DNA from: Lachnospiraceae bacterium
Lineage (GTDB): Bacteria > Bacillota > Clostridia > Lachnospirales > Lachnospiraceae
Length of the DNA stretch: 64,000 nt
Direction: 5' to 3'
NCBI GenBank assembly: GCA_022791975.1
Contig: JAAWAC010000053.1
Location: forward strand, 1 to 64,000
Positions 1 through 7,749 of the stretch are shown here, one piece after another. The position numbers were made by a program, and so were the translations under genes. Position 1 is the first letter of the stretch, and each line of letters begins with the position of its first letter. Under the pieces are notes generated by a model. It was given only the letters and a program-made list of their open reading frames with translations. It was not told where the DNA came from and searched no databases.

Positions 1-107
1 CTTTAGATGGAAAAAACCAAGAGCTAATCATAATCAAAAGACAGATTTTCACTTATGTTTTTGGAAATTCCGTCGTAGTATTTTATGTATCATAAATTAT
101 AAATCCA

Positions 108-134
108 TTTCGCAGATTGAGATAATCTGCGAAA
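108..134. repeat. Perfect 11-bp inverted repeat upstream of the TnpB-like gene
   Basis: Arms TTTCGCAGATT (108-118) and AATCTGCGAAA (124-134) are separated by 5 nt and end about 40 nt before the start codon of the TnpB-like gene. No T-run follows the right arm, so a terminator is unlikely. It could be an operator, a leader hairpin, or a remnant of a transposon end. The rest of 1-176 shows no gene that I can support. Confidence 0.6.
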
Positions 135-176
135 TATCTGCCTGTCAGTGGGACTATTCAGTAAAGGAATGGAAAA

Positions 177-1502
177 ATGCCTGCAGAGACCCTATGCAAA
201 ACTATTCACCAGTACAGTAAGCTTCCGATTCCCAAGGAAGAGATGGATAAACTGCTGGAAATTGCGGTGGATTACTGCAAGGTAAAAAACTGCGTGTATT
301 CTCGGTATGGGGGAATTGGAAGCCTGAAAAAGCTTTATCCGGGCTATACCGTGCAGAATGAGATGACCAAAAGCGGGCTTCGGACAGAGCTGGGACTTCC
401 GGCTGTTTACTTTTATTTGGCTGTATTTGAGGCATTGGGAGAAATTAAAAGCCAGTGGAGCCGGACAAAAGCCAAGGTTTTGGAACTGGCAGGCAAGAAT
501 GAGAATTTTACTCAGGAGGAGAAGCACTATATTCGCTTTCTGCTACGGGTGCCAAATGCTTTTGAGGCAGTGTTAAATCAGAGGCAACCAAAACTACCAA
601 AAGAAATCCAAAAGCAGTACGAGAGTCTCACGGAAGCGGTGGAAACAGACAGGTTGAATCGGTATCTGTGCAGACAGGTGAGAAAATATCACAAAAAACC
701 TCAGACAGATGCGGTCCAAGGTTTTTCCATCTCCGAACGGGCCTACCGCTATGGAGAAAATGGAAAGCAATATGGAATATATATTTCCACAAAAGAAGCC
801 AGGAAACGTGTATTTGTGGCTTTAACAGATAGAAACTCTTATAGAAGTCAGCTGTATATAAAGCTTAAGCCCCAGGAGGCCAGAATTGAGATTGCTGTGC
901 CACTTACTGTAGCAGTGCGCAATCATGAGGATTATGTAAACTATGTGGGGGTATCCATGGGCTTTTACACGATGTTGACCTCGGATAAAGGGCATTCTTA
1001 TGGAGAACAACTGGGAGCCTGGCAGACAGAATATGCACAGTGGATACGCGGCCAGCAGGCCAGTTATCGCCGAAACCGCGCGGCCAATCCGGGAAGAAAA
1101 AAGTATGAAGCCCAAAAAAGGCGGTATTCAGAACAACTGCACAGCTATATCAACCATGAGCTGAACCGATTTTTTCAGGAGGAAAAGCCCCAGGTAATCT
1201 ATATGGTAAAGTTGCCTTGGGGACAATCCGGAGGCGTCAACAGAAAGATCAATAGCAGTGTTTCCCTGTGGCCACGAGGCTACATTCGGGAACGTATGAA
1301 ATTAAAATGTAAGGAGCAGGCAGTGGAGCTGATAGAGGTTTTGGGAAAGGATATCAGCAGAGAATGCAGCAGCTGCGGCGCCATAGGACAAAAAGAAAAT
1401 GGTTGGTTTGCTTGTAAAAATTGTGGGTACCAAGTGGAAGAGAAGACAAACACTGCAAGAAACGTGTTAAATCGGGGACAATCTGGCAGGACAATCAACT
1501 AG
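177..1502 (+). CDS. Nuclease-dead TnpB-like protein (TldR-like), candidate RNA-guided regulator
   Basis: 441 aa, full TnpB size. The C-terminal half has the RuvC/zinc-ribbon layout of IS200/IS605 TnpB. The RuvC-I segment reads VGVSMGFYTMLTSDKG where TnpB has VGIDxG, so the catalytic Asp is Ser. The RuvC-II strand reads VIYMVKL where I/V-E-D-L is expected, so the Glu is lost. The RuvC-III segment after the zinc ribbon reads EEKTNTARNV where DRDxNAAxNI is expected, so the Asp is Lys. The two CxxC pairs of the zinc ribbon (CSSC, CKNC) are intact. Loss of all three acidic residues in an uninterrupted frame suggests a domesticated RNA-guided DNA-binding protein rather than a decayed transposase. 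No TnpA is visible. The start at 177 has AAAGGA about 9 nt upstream. The alignment was made by eye. Confidence 0.75.
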   Translation: MPAETLCKTIHQYSKLPIPKEEMDKLLEIAVDYCKVKNCVYSRYGGIGSLKKLYPGYTVQNEMTKSGLRTELGLPAVYFYLAVFEALGEIKSQWSRTKAKVLELAGKNENFTQEEKHYIRFLLRVPNAFEAVLNQRQPKLPKEIQKQYESLTEAVETDRLNRYLCRQVRKYHKKPQTDAVQGFSISERAYRYGENGKQYGIYISTKEARKRVFVALTDRNSYRSQLYIKLKPQEARIEIAVPLTVAVRNHEDYVNYVGVSMGFYTMLTSDKGHSYGEQLGAWQTEYAQWIRGQQASYRRNRAANPGRKKYEAQKRRYSEQLHSYINHELNRFFQEEKPQVIYMVKLPWGQSGGVNRKINSSVSLWPRGYIRERMKLKCKEQAVELIEVLGKDISRECSSCGAIGQKENGWFACKNCGYQVEEKTNTARNVLNRGQSGRTIN

Positions 1503-1766
1503 CGATTGCGTGCCCCTGGAGTGCATACCTAAATGTTCATAAGAACCGCAGAACAGATAAATTCCGGTCAGGGACTGGGATTTTACCGGGGGATTGCCCG
1601 GACTGGGATGTGGGTTCCTGATATAAAAAGAAAAAACGGCATTAGAAGGCGGGACCGGATCTATCTGGCCTCTGCGCATTGGGTAGGCCAAGACCTTGGG
1701 AACATGGGGAACTGTGATGTACCAGGGAGCGAAGCGGGAAATAACCGCATCATCAGAAAATGATGA
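1503..1766 (+). ncRNA. Candidate structured guide RNA (omega-RNA-like) downstream of the TnpB-like gene
   Basis: This gene-free stretch holds several short stems: CCGGG/CCCGG (1586-1601), CCGGA/TCTGG (1655-1668), GGCCT/AGGCC (1667-1689, alternative to the previous one), GCGG/CCGC (1734-1748) and TCATCA/TGATGA (1750-1766). A 10-bp direct repeat GGACTGGGAT lies at 1572 and 1600. In TnpB and TldR loci the guide RNA is encoded just 3' of the protein gene and ends in a hairpin followed by the guide. The position and structure fit, and the guide would then begin near 1767. The short frames in this stretch have no ribosome site or recognisable product. The RNA call is inference. Confidence 0.4.
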
Positions 1767-1781
1767 CCAATATACCTTATT

Positions 1782-1787
1782 TATAAT
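1782..1787 (+). promoter_or_regulatory. Possible -10 element ahead of the glycan operon
   Basis: A perfect TATAAT sits 24 nt before the ATG of the first glycan gene, immediately after the hairpin-rich segment. No good -35 hexamer is visible at 16-18 nt, so use of this promoter is uncertain. The ribosome site GAAGGGTGAG follows it. Confidence 0.35.
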
Positions 1788-1810
1788 AGATAGAAGGGTG
1801 AGAAACGAAT

Positions 1811-4381
1811 ATGAGGAAAGCTCAGAAAAAACAGGCAGAGGATTTCATAAAGCTTCTCGACCAGGCCCATGATGAGATAAAAAAGCTGATTGAAAATAAA
1901 GAAAAACTGGTCGCCATGGAATTGTTAGGACAATGCCAAGAAGGCGCGGTTGGACTGGGGAATCTTATAGAAAATACAGATGGAGAAGGAGGGCCCACAA
2001 TTCCGCTTTTGGAAGATTACTGTGAGCTGATTTATGAACTCCATCAGGAATTGGCCCAGGATCAGGAGATCCATGTAAATAAAGAATACAAAAAGCTTCG
2101 CAAAGCTTTAATTCAAATTGAGAACAGCGTCAAAAACCATATTAAGGTGCGGCTTGAGGTAGTGTTTCTTCCATATAAAGCATCTATGTGGGATTCCATG
2201 GAAAGTGTCTGGCAGGCGGCCCAAGCTGATCCGGACTGTGATGCTTATGTTGTGCCCATCCCCTATTATGACCGGGAGCCAAATGGCACGCTGGGGCTTT
2301 GCCATTATGAGGGAGAGCAGTTTCCATCCTATGTACCAGTAATTCATTACAGGGCCTACGGTCTCCGGGAAAGACAGCCGGATGCAATTTATATCCACAA
2401 TCCCTATGATTATGCAAATTATGTAACAAGCGTTTCACCGGAGTTTTATTCCAGTGAGCTGAAAAAATATACGGATTGTCTGGTATATATTCCTTATTAT
2501 TCTACGACTGGTGGCATGAGTGAGGGCCAGGCATCTTGCCCGGCTTATTATCATGCAGATTACATTGTAATTCAAGCGGAGAAATACCGGAAATTTTTTG
2601 ATCTTTCCCTGCCAGCTGAGAAACTGGTCCCCTTGGGGTCTCCGAAATTTGACCGGGTGATGCGGATGTGTGAGAATCCACCAGAACCGCCAGCTGGGTG
2701 GAAGGAGAAGATGGAAGGGCGGAGGGTATATTTCTATAATACGAGTCTGGGGGGAATGTTGGGAAATACAGACCATTTTTTGAAAAAGATGGAGTATGTG
2801 TTTCACTGTTTTGAGGGACGAGAGGATGCTTGCCTTTTGTGGCGACCTCATCCTTTAATGGAATCAACTTTTCAGTCCATGCGCAATACCTACAAACCCA
2901 GGTATGATGCTTTGCGTGACAAATTTATGGATAGTGATCTGGGAATTTATGATGATACCCCTGACATTAGTAATACCATCGCCCTTTGTGATGCTTATAT
3001 TGGGGATGCGGGCACCTCTGTAACCTCTCTGTTTGGAATGGCGGGAAAACCTCAGTTTATCCTGGATAACAATATTTGCAGTGCTCCGGAGGAGGAGGAC
3101 TGGAAAGGAGCTATTATTCGAGGCTTTCCAGTGATAAGTGGTGTGAGAGAAGGAAGTCCCTGTATGGAAGAGGATTCCTGGATTTTGACCCAGGGAAATA
3201 AACTGTACCGCGCCTGCAAAGGAGAGGAAACCTTCCGATATTTCTGCGATTTATCGACCTATGCTTCGGGAGGCTATTATGATGGTCCGATTCTGATAAA
3301 TGGGAAGGTGTATCTGTTTCCTGTCAATGCCCAGGATATTTTGGTGATTGGTGAGGAGGGAATAGAAAAGAGGATACAGCTGGAGCCTTTGGTGGAACAG
3401 GCTGGAGCCTTCTACTCGGCGGCAGTGGTGGGAAATTATTTGTTTTTGATCCCCAATCAATATCCTGCTATTGTCCGGTATGATACCAAAAAGGAAGAAG
3501 TTCTTTATTTTGATATTGACAAAAATATGTTTGTAGGAATCGTGGAAGGGGAACGGCGATGTGGTGGGGTAGGCGTGAAGGATGAGAAACTGTATCTGGC
3601 CTCACCCATAGACGGACATGTGCTGGAAATCCATGGAGAGACGGGAGAATGGCGTTTGTTGCCTGTTTCTATAGAGAGCCCTGGGGGATATCTGGGCATG
3701 ATGTTGTCACCGGATGAGGGGGAATTCTGGCTGTTGCCCTTTGCTGGAAATGTGGTGACCCGGTGGAATCCACAAACAGGAGAGGTGCGGGAGTATCCAG
3801 CTTTTCCCCAGGGGTTTGCGTGTCGCCATATTATTCATGGATATACGTGCATGGAGCGACCTTTTGGAAGCGCTGTATTCCATAAAAATCATGTGTATCT
3901 TTCTCCCTGTTGGGGAAATCAGTATGTCTGTTTGAATAAGGAGACCGGGGAGGCAACTTGCTGGGTACCGCCCATAGAACAGCCGGAACAGCCGAAAAAC
4001 GGATATTTCACCTGCTGGGCAAAAGGATATCTAGGATGTTTTATGGAGGGAAGAGAAGTCAGGGAATATCGTTTGTTTTCCGTCTATGACAGAAGGCTCT
4101 ACCGTGTGAATTTTGAGACGAATGAATGTCAGGAGATAGAAATCGTCTTTGACAAAGTGGAATTGCGAAAGCATGAACCAGGATTTTGGGAGCAGTCTCA
4201 GTGGCTCCAGTATGCCTGCTCGGAAAATGCTTTTAACGCCCTTCCCGATTTTCTGGAGGGTACTCTTGCAGGAAGCAGCTTTAATAAGGAGAGGCAGCTG
4301 GCATCCTATCGGCAGTTAGCGGCCAATAGTGATGGGAGCAGTGGAGAGAAGATCCATGAATTTGTGCGAAGTAAAATTTGA
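1811..4381 (+). CDS. CDP-glycerol glycerophosphotransferase-like protein with beta-propeller-like C-terminus
   Basis: 856 aa. Residues about 1-105 are helical and charged (coiled-coil-like). Residues about 110-440 resemble the glycerophosphotransferase fold of TagB/TagF, with an LGSPKFDRV strand-turn, a WRPHP motif near residue 343 (the RLHP position) and DAYIGDAGTSVTSLFGMAGKP near 393 (the YLISDYSS position). Residues about 460-830 are built from repeated short beta-strand units with Trp/Tyr/Gly (for example QGNKLYRACKGEE, NGKVYLFPVNAQ), suggesting a beta-propeller. It would transfer a phosphopolyol from a CDP-activated donor to a surface glycan. It opens the operon that continues with the TagD fusion, whose start lies 20 nt past this stop. 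Exact substrate unknown. Confidence 0.65.
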   Translation: MRKAQKKQAEDFIKLLDQAHDEIKKLIENKEKLVAMELLGQCQEGAVGLGNLIENTDGEGGPTIPLLEDYCELIYELHQELAQDQEIHVNKEYKKLRKALIQIENSVKNHIKVRLEVVFLPYKASMWDSMESVWQAAQADPDCDAYVVPIPYYDREPNGTLGLCHYEGEQFPSYVPVIHYRAYGLRERQPDAIYIHNPYDYANYVTSVSPEFYSSELKKYTDCLVYIPYYSTTGGMSEGQASCPAYYHADYIVIQAEKYRKFFDLSLPAEKLVPLGSPKFDRVMRMCENPPEPPAGWKEKMEGRRVYFYNTSLGGMLGNTDHFLKKMEYVFHCFEGREDACLLWRPHPLMESTFQSMRNTYKPRYDALRDKFMDSDLGIYDDTPDISNTIALCDAYIGDAGTSVTSLFGMAGKPQFILDNNICSAPEEEDWKGAIIRGFPVISGVREGSPCMEEDSWILTQGNKLYRACKGEETFRYFCDLSTYASGGYYDGPILINGKVYLFPVNAQDILVIGEEGIEKRIQLEPLVEQAGAFYSAAVVGNYLFLIPNQYPAIVRYDTKKEEVLYFDIDKNMFVGIVEGERRCGGVGVKDEKLYLASPIDGHVLEIHGETGEWRLLPVSIESPGGYLGMMLSPDEGEFWLLPFAGNVVTRWNPQTGEVREYPAFPQGFACRHIIHGYTCMERPFGSAVFHKNHVYLSPCWGNQYVCLNKETGEATCWVPPIEQPEQPKNGYFTCWAKGYLGCFMEGREVREYRLFSVYDRRLYRVNFETNECQEIEIVFDKVELRKHEPGFWEQSQWLQYACSENAFNALPDFLEGTLAGSSFNKERQLASYRQLAANSDGSSGEKIHEFVRSKI

Positions 4382-4401
4382 AATATGGAGGAGAGGCCGG
4401 C

Positions 4402-5736
4402 ATGATAAAAGTAATTACATATGGTACTTTTGACCTTTTCCACGAGGGCCATTACCGGCTGCTTCAAAGGGCAAAGGCCCTGGGAGATTATCTCATTGTA
4501 GGCGTGACAACGGAAGCCTATGATGAGACCAGAGGAAAATTTAATGTGATAGACAGTCTTATGACACGTATTGAAAATGTCAGAAAGACAGGATTCGCAG
4601 ATGAGATTATTATTGAAGAAAATGCAGGGCAGAAATTTAGTGACATAAAAAAGTATGGCATTGATATTTTCACTGTGGGCTCAGACTGGGTGGGAGAGTT
4701 TGATTATCTCAAGGATTACTGTAAGGTGATTTATTTGGATCGGACGAAAAACGTTTCCAGTACCATGCTCAGAGAGAGTAACAGGCCGATTCAGAGAATT
4801 GGGATCATTGGAACAGGAAGGATTGCAGACCGGTTTATTCCCGAAGCCAAGCTGGTCAGTGGAGTCAGCGCTCAGGGCGTATATAATCCACATACCCAAA
4901 GTGCGCTCCGTTTTGCAGCACGTTGGGAGATTGAAGCCTATTCGAATTTGGAGGACTTTTTTTCTGCGGTTGATGTTGTCTATATTGCATCCCCTCATGA
5001 GACGCATTATGGGTATATCAAAGCCTCGTTGGAGCATGGAAAGCATGTTCTCTGTGAGAAGCCTATGGTGCTGAAAAGAGATCAGGCAGAGGAGGTATTT
5101 GCCTATGCCAGGGAGCGGGGGCTGATTCTGTTTGAAGAGATAAAGACTGCCTATTGTCCTGGGTTTAATAAGCTTTTGGGCATTGCTTGCAGTGGCAGTA
5201 TTGGCAGTATTCGTAATGTGGAGGCTTGCTTTACCAAGCTGGAGAAGGTTCATACCAGGGAGCTCACAGACCGGACCTACGGAGGAAGCTTTACGGAACT
5301 GGGAAGCTATGTTCTTTTGCCTATATTAAAGCTATTTGGCACGGACTTTCGGGAGCTTCGGTTTGACACCATCCGGGGAGAGAATGGGCTGGACATTTTC
5401 ACAAAAGCTTCCCTGGTGTATCCCACCGGTGTGGCCACTGCTACCTGCGGCCTGGGGGTAAAGGCCGATGGCCGGCTTTTGATAGCGGGTACAAAGGGGT
5501 ACATTGTGGCGGAGGCGCCTTGGTGGAAAACTACGTACTTTGAAGTCCACTATGAGGAGGCAAACCGGGTGGATAGATACTCGGAAATCTTTTTAGGAGA
5601 TGGACTACGGTATGAGATCAGCAATTTTCTCTACATGATCAATAAAAGCAATAAGGATAATTTTAAGCTGACCCGCGGTGAGTCCATTGCTCTGGCAGAT
5701 ATAATGGAACAATTTATGAAGTTGGAGAACCGATGA
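4402..5736 (+). CDS. Fusion: glycerol-3-phosphate cytidylyltransferase (TagD-like) + Gfo/Idh/MocA oxidoreductase
   Basis: 444 aa from ATG 4402, which has GGAGGAG 8 nt upstream; an in-frame TTG at 4378 overlaps the previous stop and is less likely. Residues 1-130 are a TagD/GCT-type cytidylyltransferase: YGTFDLFHEGH contains the HxGH nucleotide-binding motif, and RTKNVSSTMLRE matches the RTxGISTT region. Residues about 133-444 are an NAD(P)-dependent oxidoreductase of the Gfo/Idh/MocA family (IGIIGTGRIADRF Rossmann loop, GKHVLCEKPM motif). The pair could form a CDP-polyol and oxidise or reduce it or its precursor. A CDP-glycerol-type product would feed the transferases at 1811 and 20999. The fusion is unusual; the chemistry of the second half is not determined. 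Confidence 0.8.
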   Translation: MIKVITYGTFDLFHEGHYRLLQRAKALGDYLIVGVTTEAYDETRGKFNVIDSLMTRIENVRKTGFADEIIIEENAGQKFSDIKKYGIDIFTVGSDWVGEFDYLKDYCKVIYLDRTKNVSSTMLRESNRPIQRIGIIGTGRIADRFIPEAKLVSGVSAQGVYNPHTQSALRFAARWEIEAYSNLEDFFSAVDVVYIASPHETHYGYIKASLEHGKHVLCEKPMVLKRDQAEEVFAYARERGLILFEEIKTAYCPGFNKLLGIACSGSIGSIRNVEACFTKLEKVHTRELTDRTYGGSFTELGSYVLLPILKLFGTDFRELRFDTIRGENGLDIFTKASLVYPTGVATATCGLGVKADGRLLIAGTKGYIVAEAPWWKTTYFEVHYEEANRVDRYSEIFLGDGLRYEISNFLYMINKSNKDNFKLTRGESIALADIMEQFMKLENR

Positions 5737-5737
5737 G

Positions 5738-6460
5738 ATGAAGATATGGGCGCATAGAGGCTGTAGCCAAAGGTATCCGGAAAATACGCAGCTTGCCTTT
5801 GAGAAGGCTCTGGAGCTAAAAGGACTCACAGGAATTGAGCTGGATGTTCAGCTGACCAGGGACGGGGAGTTGGTGGTCATCCACGATGAGAGAGTGGATC
5901 GAACCACCGAGGGGATTGGATTTGTGAAGGATTACACCCTTTCGGAGTTGAAGAGACTGCATATTTACGCAGATGAGGGGCCAAGTCAGTCTATTCTCAC
6001 AATGGAAGAAGTTTTTGACCTGGCAGAACAGCGGCTGAAAACAGGATTGAAGTTGAATATCGAGCTAAAAACAAGTGTCTATCCCTATCTAGGTATTGAG
6101 GAGAAGCTGGTGGAGCTGGTGCACAAAAAAGGGGGGGCAGATCAGGTGGTGTATTCATCCTTCTATGCCCTATCCCTGGAGAGGATCCGCAGGTTGGAGC
6201 CGGAGGCGGAAATCGGGGTCTTGGATGGGAAGGTCTCGGATTGTCTGTTTAAGCTAAAAGGATTACAAGGGAATGCACTGCATCCCTTCTGGAGAGGAAT
6301 GGATCTGCATAAGAAACGGGTGGAAGGGTATTCGGTGCGGGCCTGGATGACCGGGCATCTTTATCCGGAAAAGCCTACCGGGACAAGGCTTGACCTTGCC
6401 TCCCTGGAGGCTCAGGGGATAACTGATATTTTTTTGAATGAGCCGGAGAGATATTTGTAG
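5738..6460 (+). CDS. Glycerophosphodiester phosphodiesterase
   Basis: 240 aa GDPD-family TIM barrel. The HRGCSQRYPENTQLAF opening (catalytic His-Arg, Glu), the metal-binding ELDVQLTRDG and the HDERVDRTTEG second catalytic His are all present, and the length is typical of cytosolic UgpQ-like enzymes. No signal peptide. It hydrolyses glycerophosphodiesters to glycerol-3-phosphate plus an alcohol. Its start lies 1 nt after the stop of the TagD fusion, so it may supply glycerol-3-phosphate for CDP-glycerol synthesis. It could alternatively turn over phosphoglycerol-containing glycan. Confidence 0.88.
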   Translation: MKIWAHRGCSQRYPENTQLAFEKALELKGLTGIELDVQLTRDGELVVIHDERVDRTTEGIGFVKDYTLSELKRLHIYADEGPSQSILTMEEVFDLAEQRLKTGLKLNIELKTSVYPYLGIEEKLVELVHKKGGADQVVYSSFYALSLERIRRLEPEAEIGVLDGKVSDCLFKLKGLQGNALHPFWRGMDLHKKRVEGYSVRAWMTGHLYPEKPTGTRLDLASLEAQGITDIFLNEPERYL

Positions 6461-6477
6461 GAAGGATACATGGTACC

Positions 6478-6505
6478 TTGACAATTTCATACTTTACATT
6501 AGATT
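6478..6505 (+). promoter_or_regulatory. Putative sigma-A promoter in the 6461-6823 gap
   Basis: TTGACA (6478-6483), a 16-nt spacer and TAGATT (6500-6505) lie just after the phosphodiesterase gene. It would drive transcription into the LicD gene, but an AT-rich hairpin (6575-6621) lies between. Confidence 0.4.
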
Positions 6506-6621
6506 TTAGGAGTGGTTGGATTTGAGAGGGAATCAGAGAGCGTGATTTAAAGGAAAATATTAGAGAAGAGATATAAAATCTGATAAAAAGTATGGGATTG
6601 TTATAGTTTACATCAGATTTT
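6490..6621. repeat. 18-bp near-identical direct repeat and AT-rich hairpin in the intergenic gap
   Basis: TACTTTACATTAGATTTT (6490-6507) recurs as TAGTTTACATCAGATTTT (6604-6621), 16 of 18 bases identical and 114 bp apart. The second copy is also the right arm of a perfect 10-bp inverted repeat, AAAATCTGAT (6575-6584) with ATCAGATTTT (6612-6621), followed by TTGTTG. It could be a weak terminator, a protein-binding pair, or recombination scar. No gene is visible in 6461-6823. Confidence 0.5.
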
Positions 6622-6764
6622 TTGTTGTTATCTTATAAGAATTTGAAAAATAATAATTTGCGAATATGATGTACTGGACTGTTGAAAATTATAAAAACTA
6701 GATGGTAGGATTTGGCTGCAAGTAACTGATTGAGTCTTAAGTGACTGGAACGGCTGGGTAAGTT

Positions 6765-6778
6765 CAATACATGTATTG
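6765..6778. promoter_or_regulatory. Perfect 14-bp palindrome upstream of the LicD gene (possible operator)
   Basis: CAATACATGTATTG (6765-6778) is perfectly self-complementary and lies 46 nt before the LicD start codon. It resembles a dimeric repressor site; no partner regulator is encoded nearby. Confidence 0.4.
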
Positions 6779-6823
6779 GCAAATTATGTTTTATCGTAAT
6801 TCAGTATAGGAGATATAGAAATA

Positions 6824-7684
6824 ATGCATAAGAACACAGCAATAGATGATTTTAAGTATACTTCGCAATCAATACGTAAAATTCAGTTAATAGAATTGGA
6901 AATATTAAAAGAATTAGATATGATTTGCAGGAAAAATAATATTCATTATGAATTGGATGGTGGGACTTTACTTGGTGCTGTCAGACATAAAGGCTTTATT
7001 CCCTGGGACGATGATATTGATGTGAGAATGCTTCGTGAAGATTATGATAAATTCTGTGAGGCATGTAAAGAACAGCTAAATATAGACAAATTTTTTTTAC
7101 AAACATATAAAACGGATCCTGGATATCGATGGGGATATGCCAGAATCCTTAGACAAGGTACATATTTTAGTCGAAAAAATCAAGAGATGCTTACTATGAA
7201 AAGAGGAATCTTTATAGATATTTTTCCGTGTGATAATATGCCTGAGGCAGAAGTAGCAAAAATTATTTATAATATCAGGTGTTTTTTTGCCAGAAAAATA
7301 GCATATTCACCAGTAGGAGCAGTCCATGATAAAAATGTGGTTAAGAGATTCTGTTATCGCGTTTTGAGAAGACTTCCATATAAGTTATCTTTCAATGAAT
7401 TTGAGAGGTTAGCATATCAATATGCGGGGAAAAAAACCAGACTTATTCGAACTCCAGCTTGGGGTTATAAGCAGGAATCAAAGGGATATCTTAGACAATG
7501 GATGGATGAGTATTGTGAATTGGAATTTGAAGGAAGTAAATTTTTAGCGCCAGCGGATTATGATGGATATTTAAAATATTTGTTTGATGAAAATTATATG
7601 ATACCTCCACCAGAAAAAGACAGGGTTCCAAGGCATATATCTACAAAAATAGATTTTGGAGAAATAAAGGTGGAAGGTATATAG
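6824..7684 (+). CDS. LicD family phosphotransferase
   Basis: 286 aa. The LicD signature is clear: [26 protein letters not shown] at residues about 43-68, with the DDDID metal-binding acidic cluster of this nucleotidyltransferase-fold family. LicD proteins transfer phosphocholine or related phosphoalkyl groups from CDP-linked donors to surface glycans. The next gene encodes a LicC-like nucleotidyltransferase that would make such a donor. AGGAG lies 11 nt before the ATG. The gene opens the AT-rich part of the island, very different in composition from the genes before it, which suggests separate acquisition. Transferred group unknown. Confidence 0.88.
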   Translation: MHKNTAIDDFKYTSQSIRKIQLIELEILKELDMICRKNNIHYELDGGTLLGAVRHKGFIPWDDDIDVRMLREDYDKFCEACKEQLNIDKFFLQTYKTDPGYRWGYARILRQGTYFSRKNQEMLTMKRGIFIDIFPCDNMPEAEVAKIIYNIRCFFARKIAYSPVGAVHDKNVVKRFCYRVLRRLPYKLSFNEFERLAYQYAGKKTRLIRTPAWGYKQESKGYLRQWMDEYCELEFEGSKFLAPADYDGYLKYLFDENYMIPPPEKDRVPRHISTKIDFGEIKVEGI

Positions 7685-7749
7685 ATACTTAGCTTTTGCT
7701 GAAATTTTGAGCAAAAATATTTTAATGAGAAAAAGTATGAGGGATAGAG

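Noticed and set aside
1533..1763. Small frame of 76 codons within the hairpin-rich gap
   Set aside because: No ribosome site, odd composition (Trp/Arg/Gly-rich) and strong RNA stems argue for non-coding sequence.
177..1766. Annotation as an active IS200/IS605 insertion sequence
   Set aside because: No TnpA transposase, no recognisable ends or target site, and catalytic residues of the TnpB-like protein appear lost.
7674..7682. Nine-base match of AAGGTATAT to the reverse complement of the sequence after the last hairpin at 1766
   Set aside because: A 9-nt match in AT-rich sequence is expected by chance in 64 kb, and it lies at the end of a coding region, not in a promoter.
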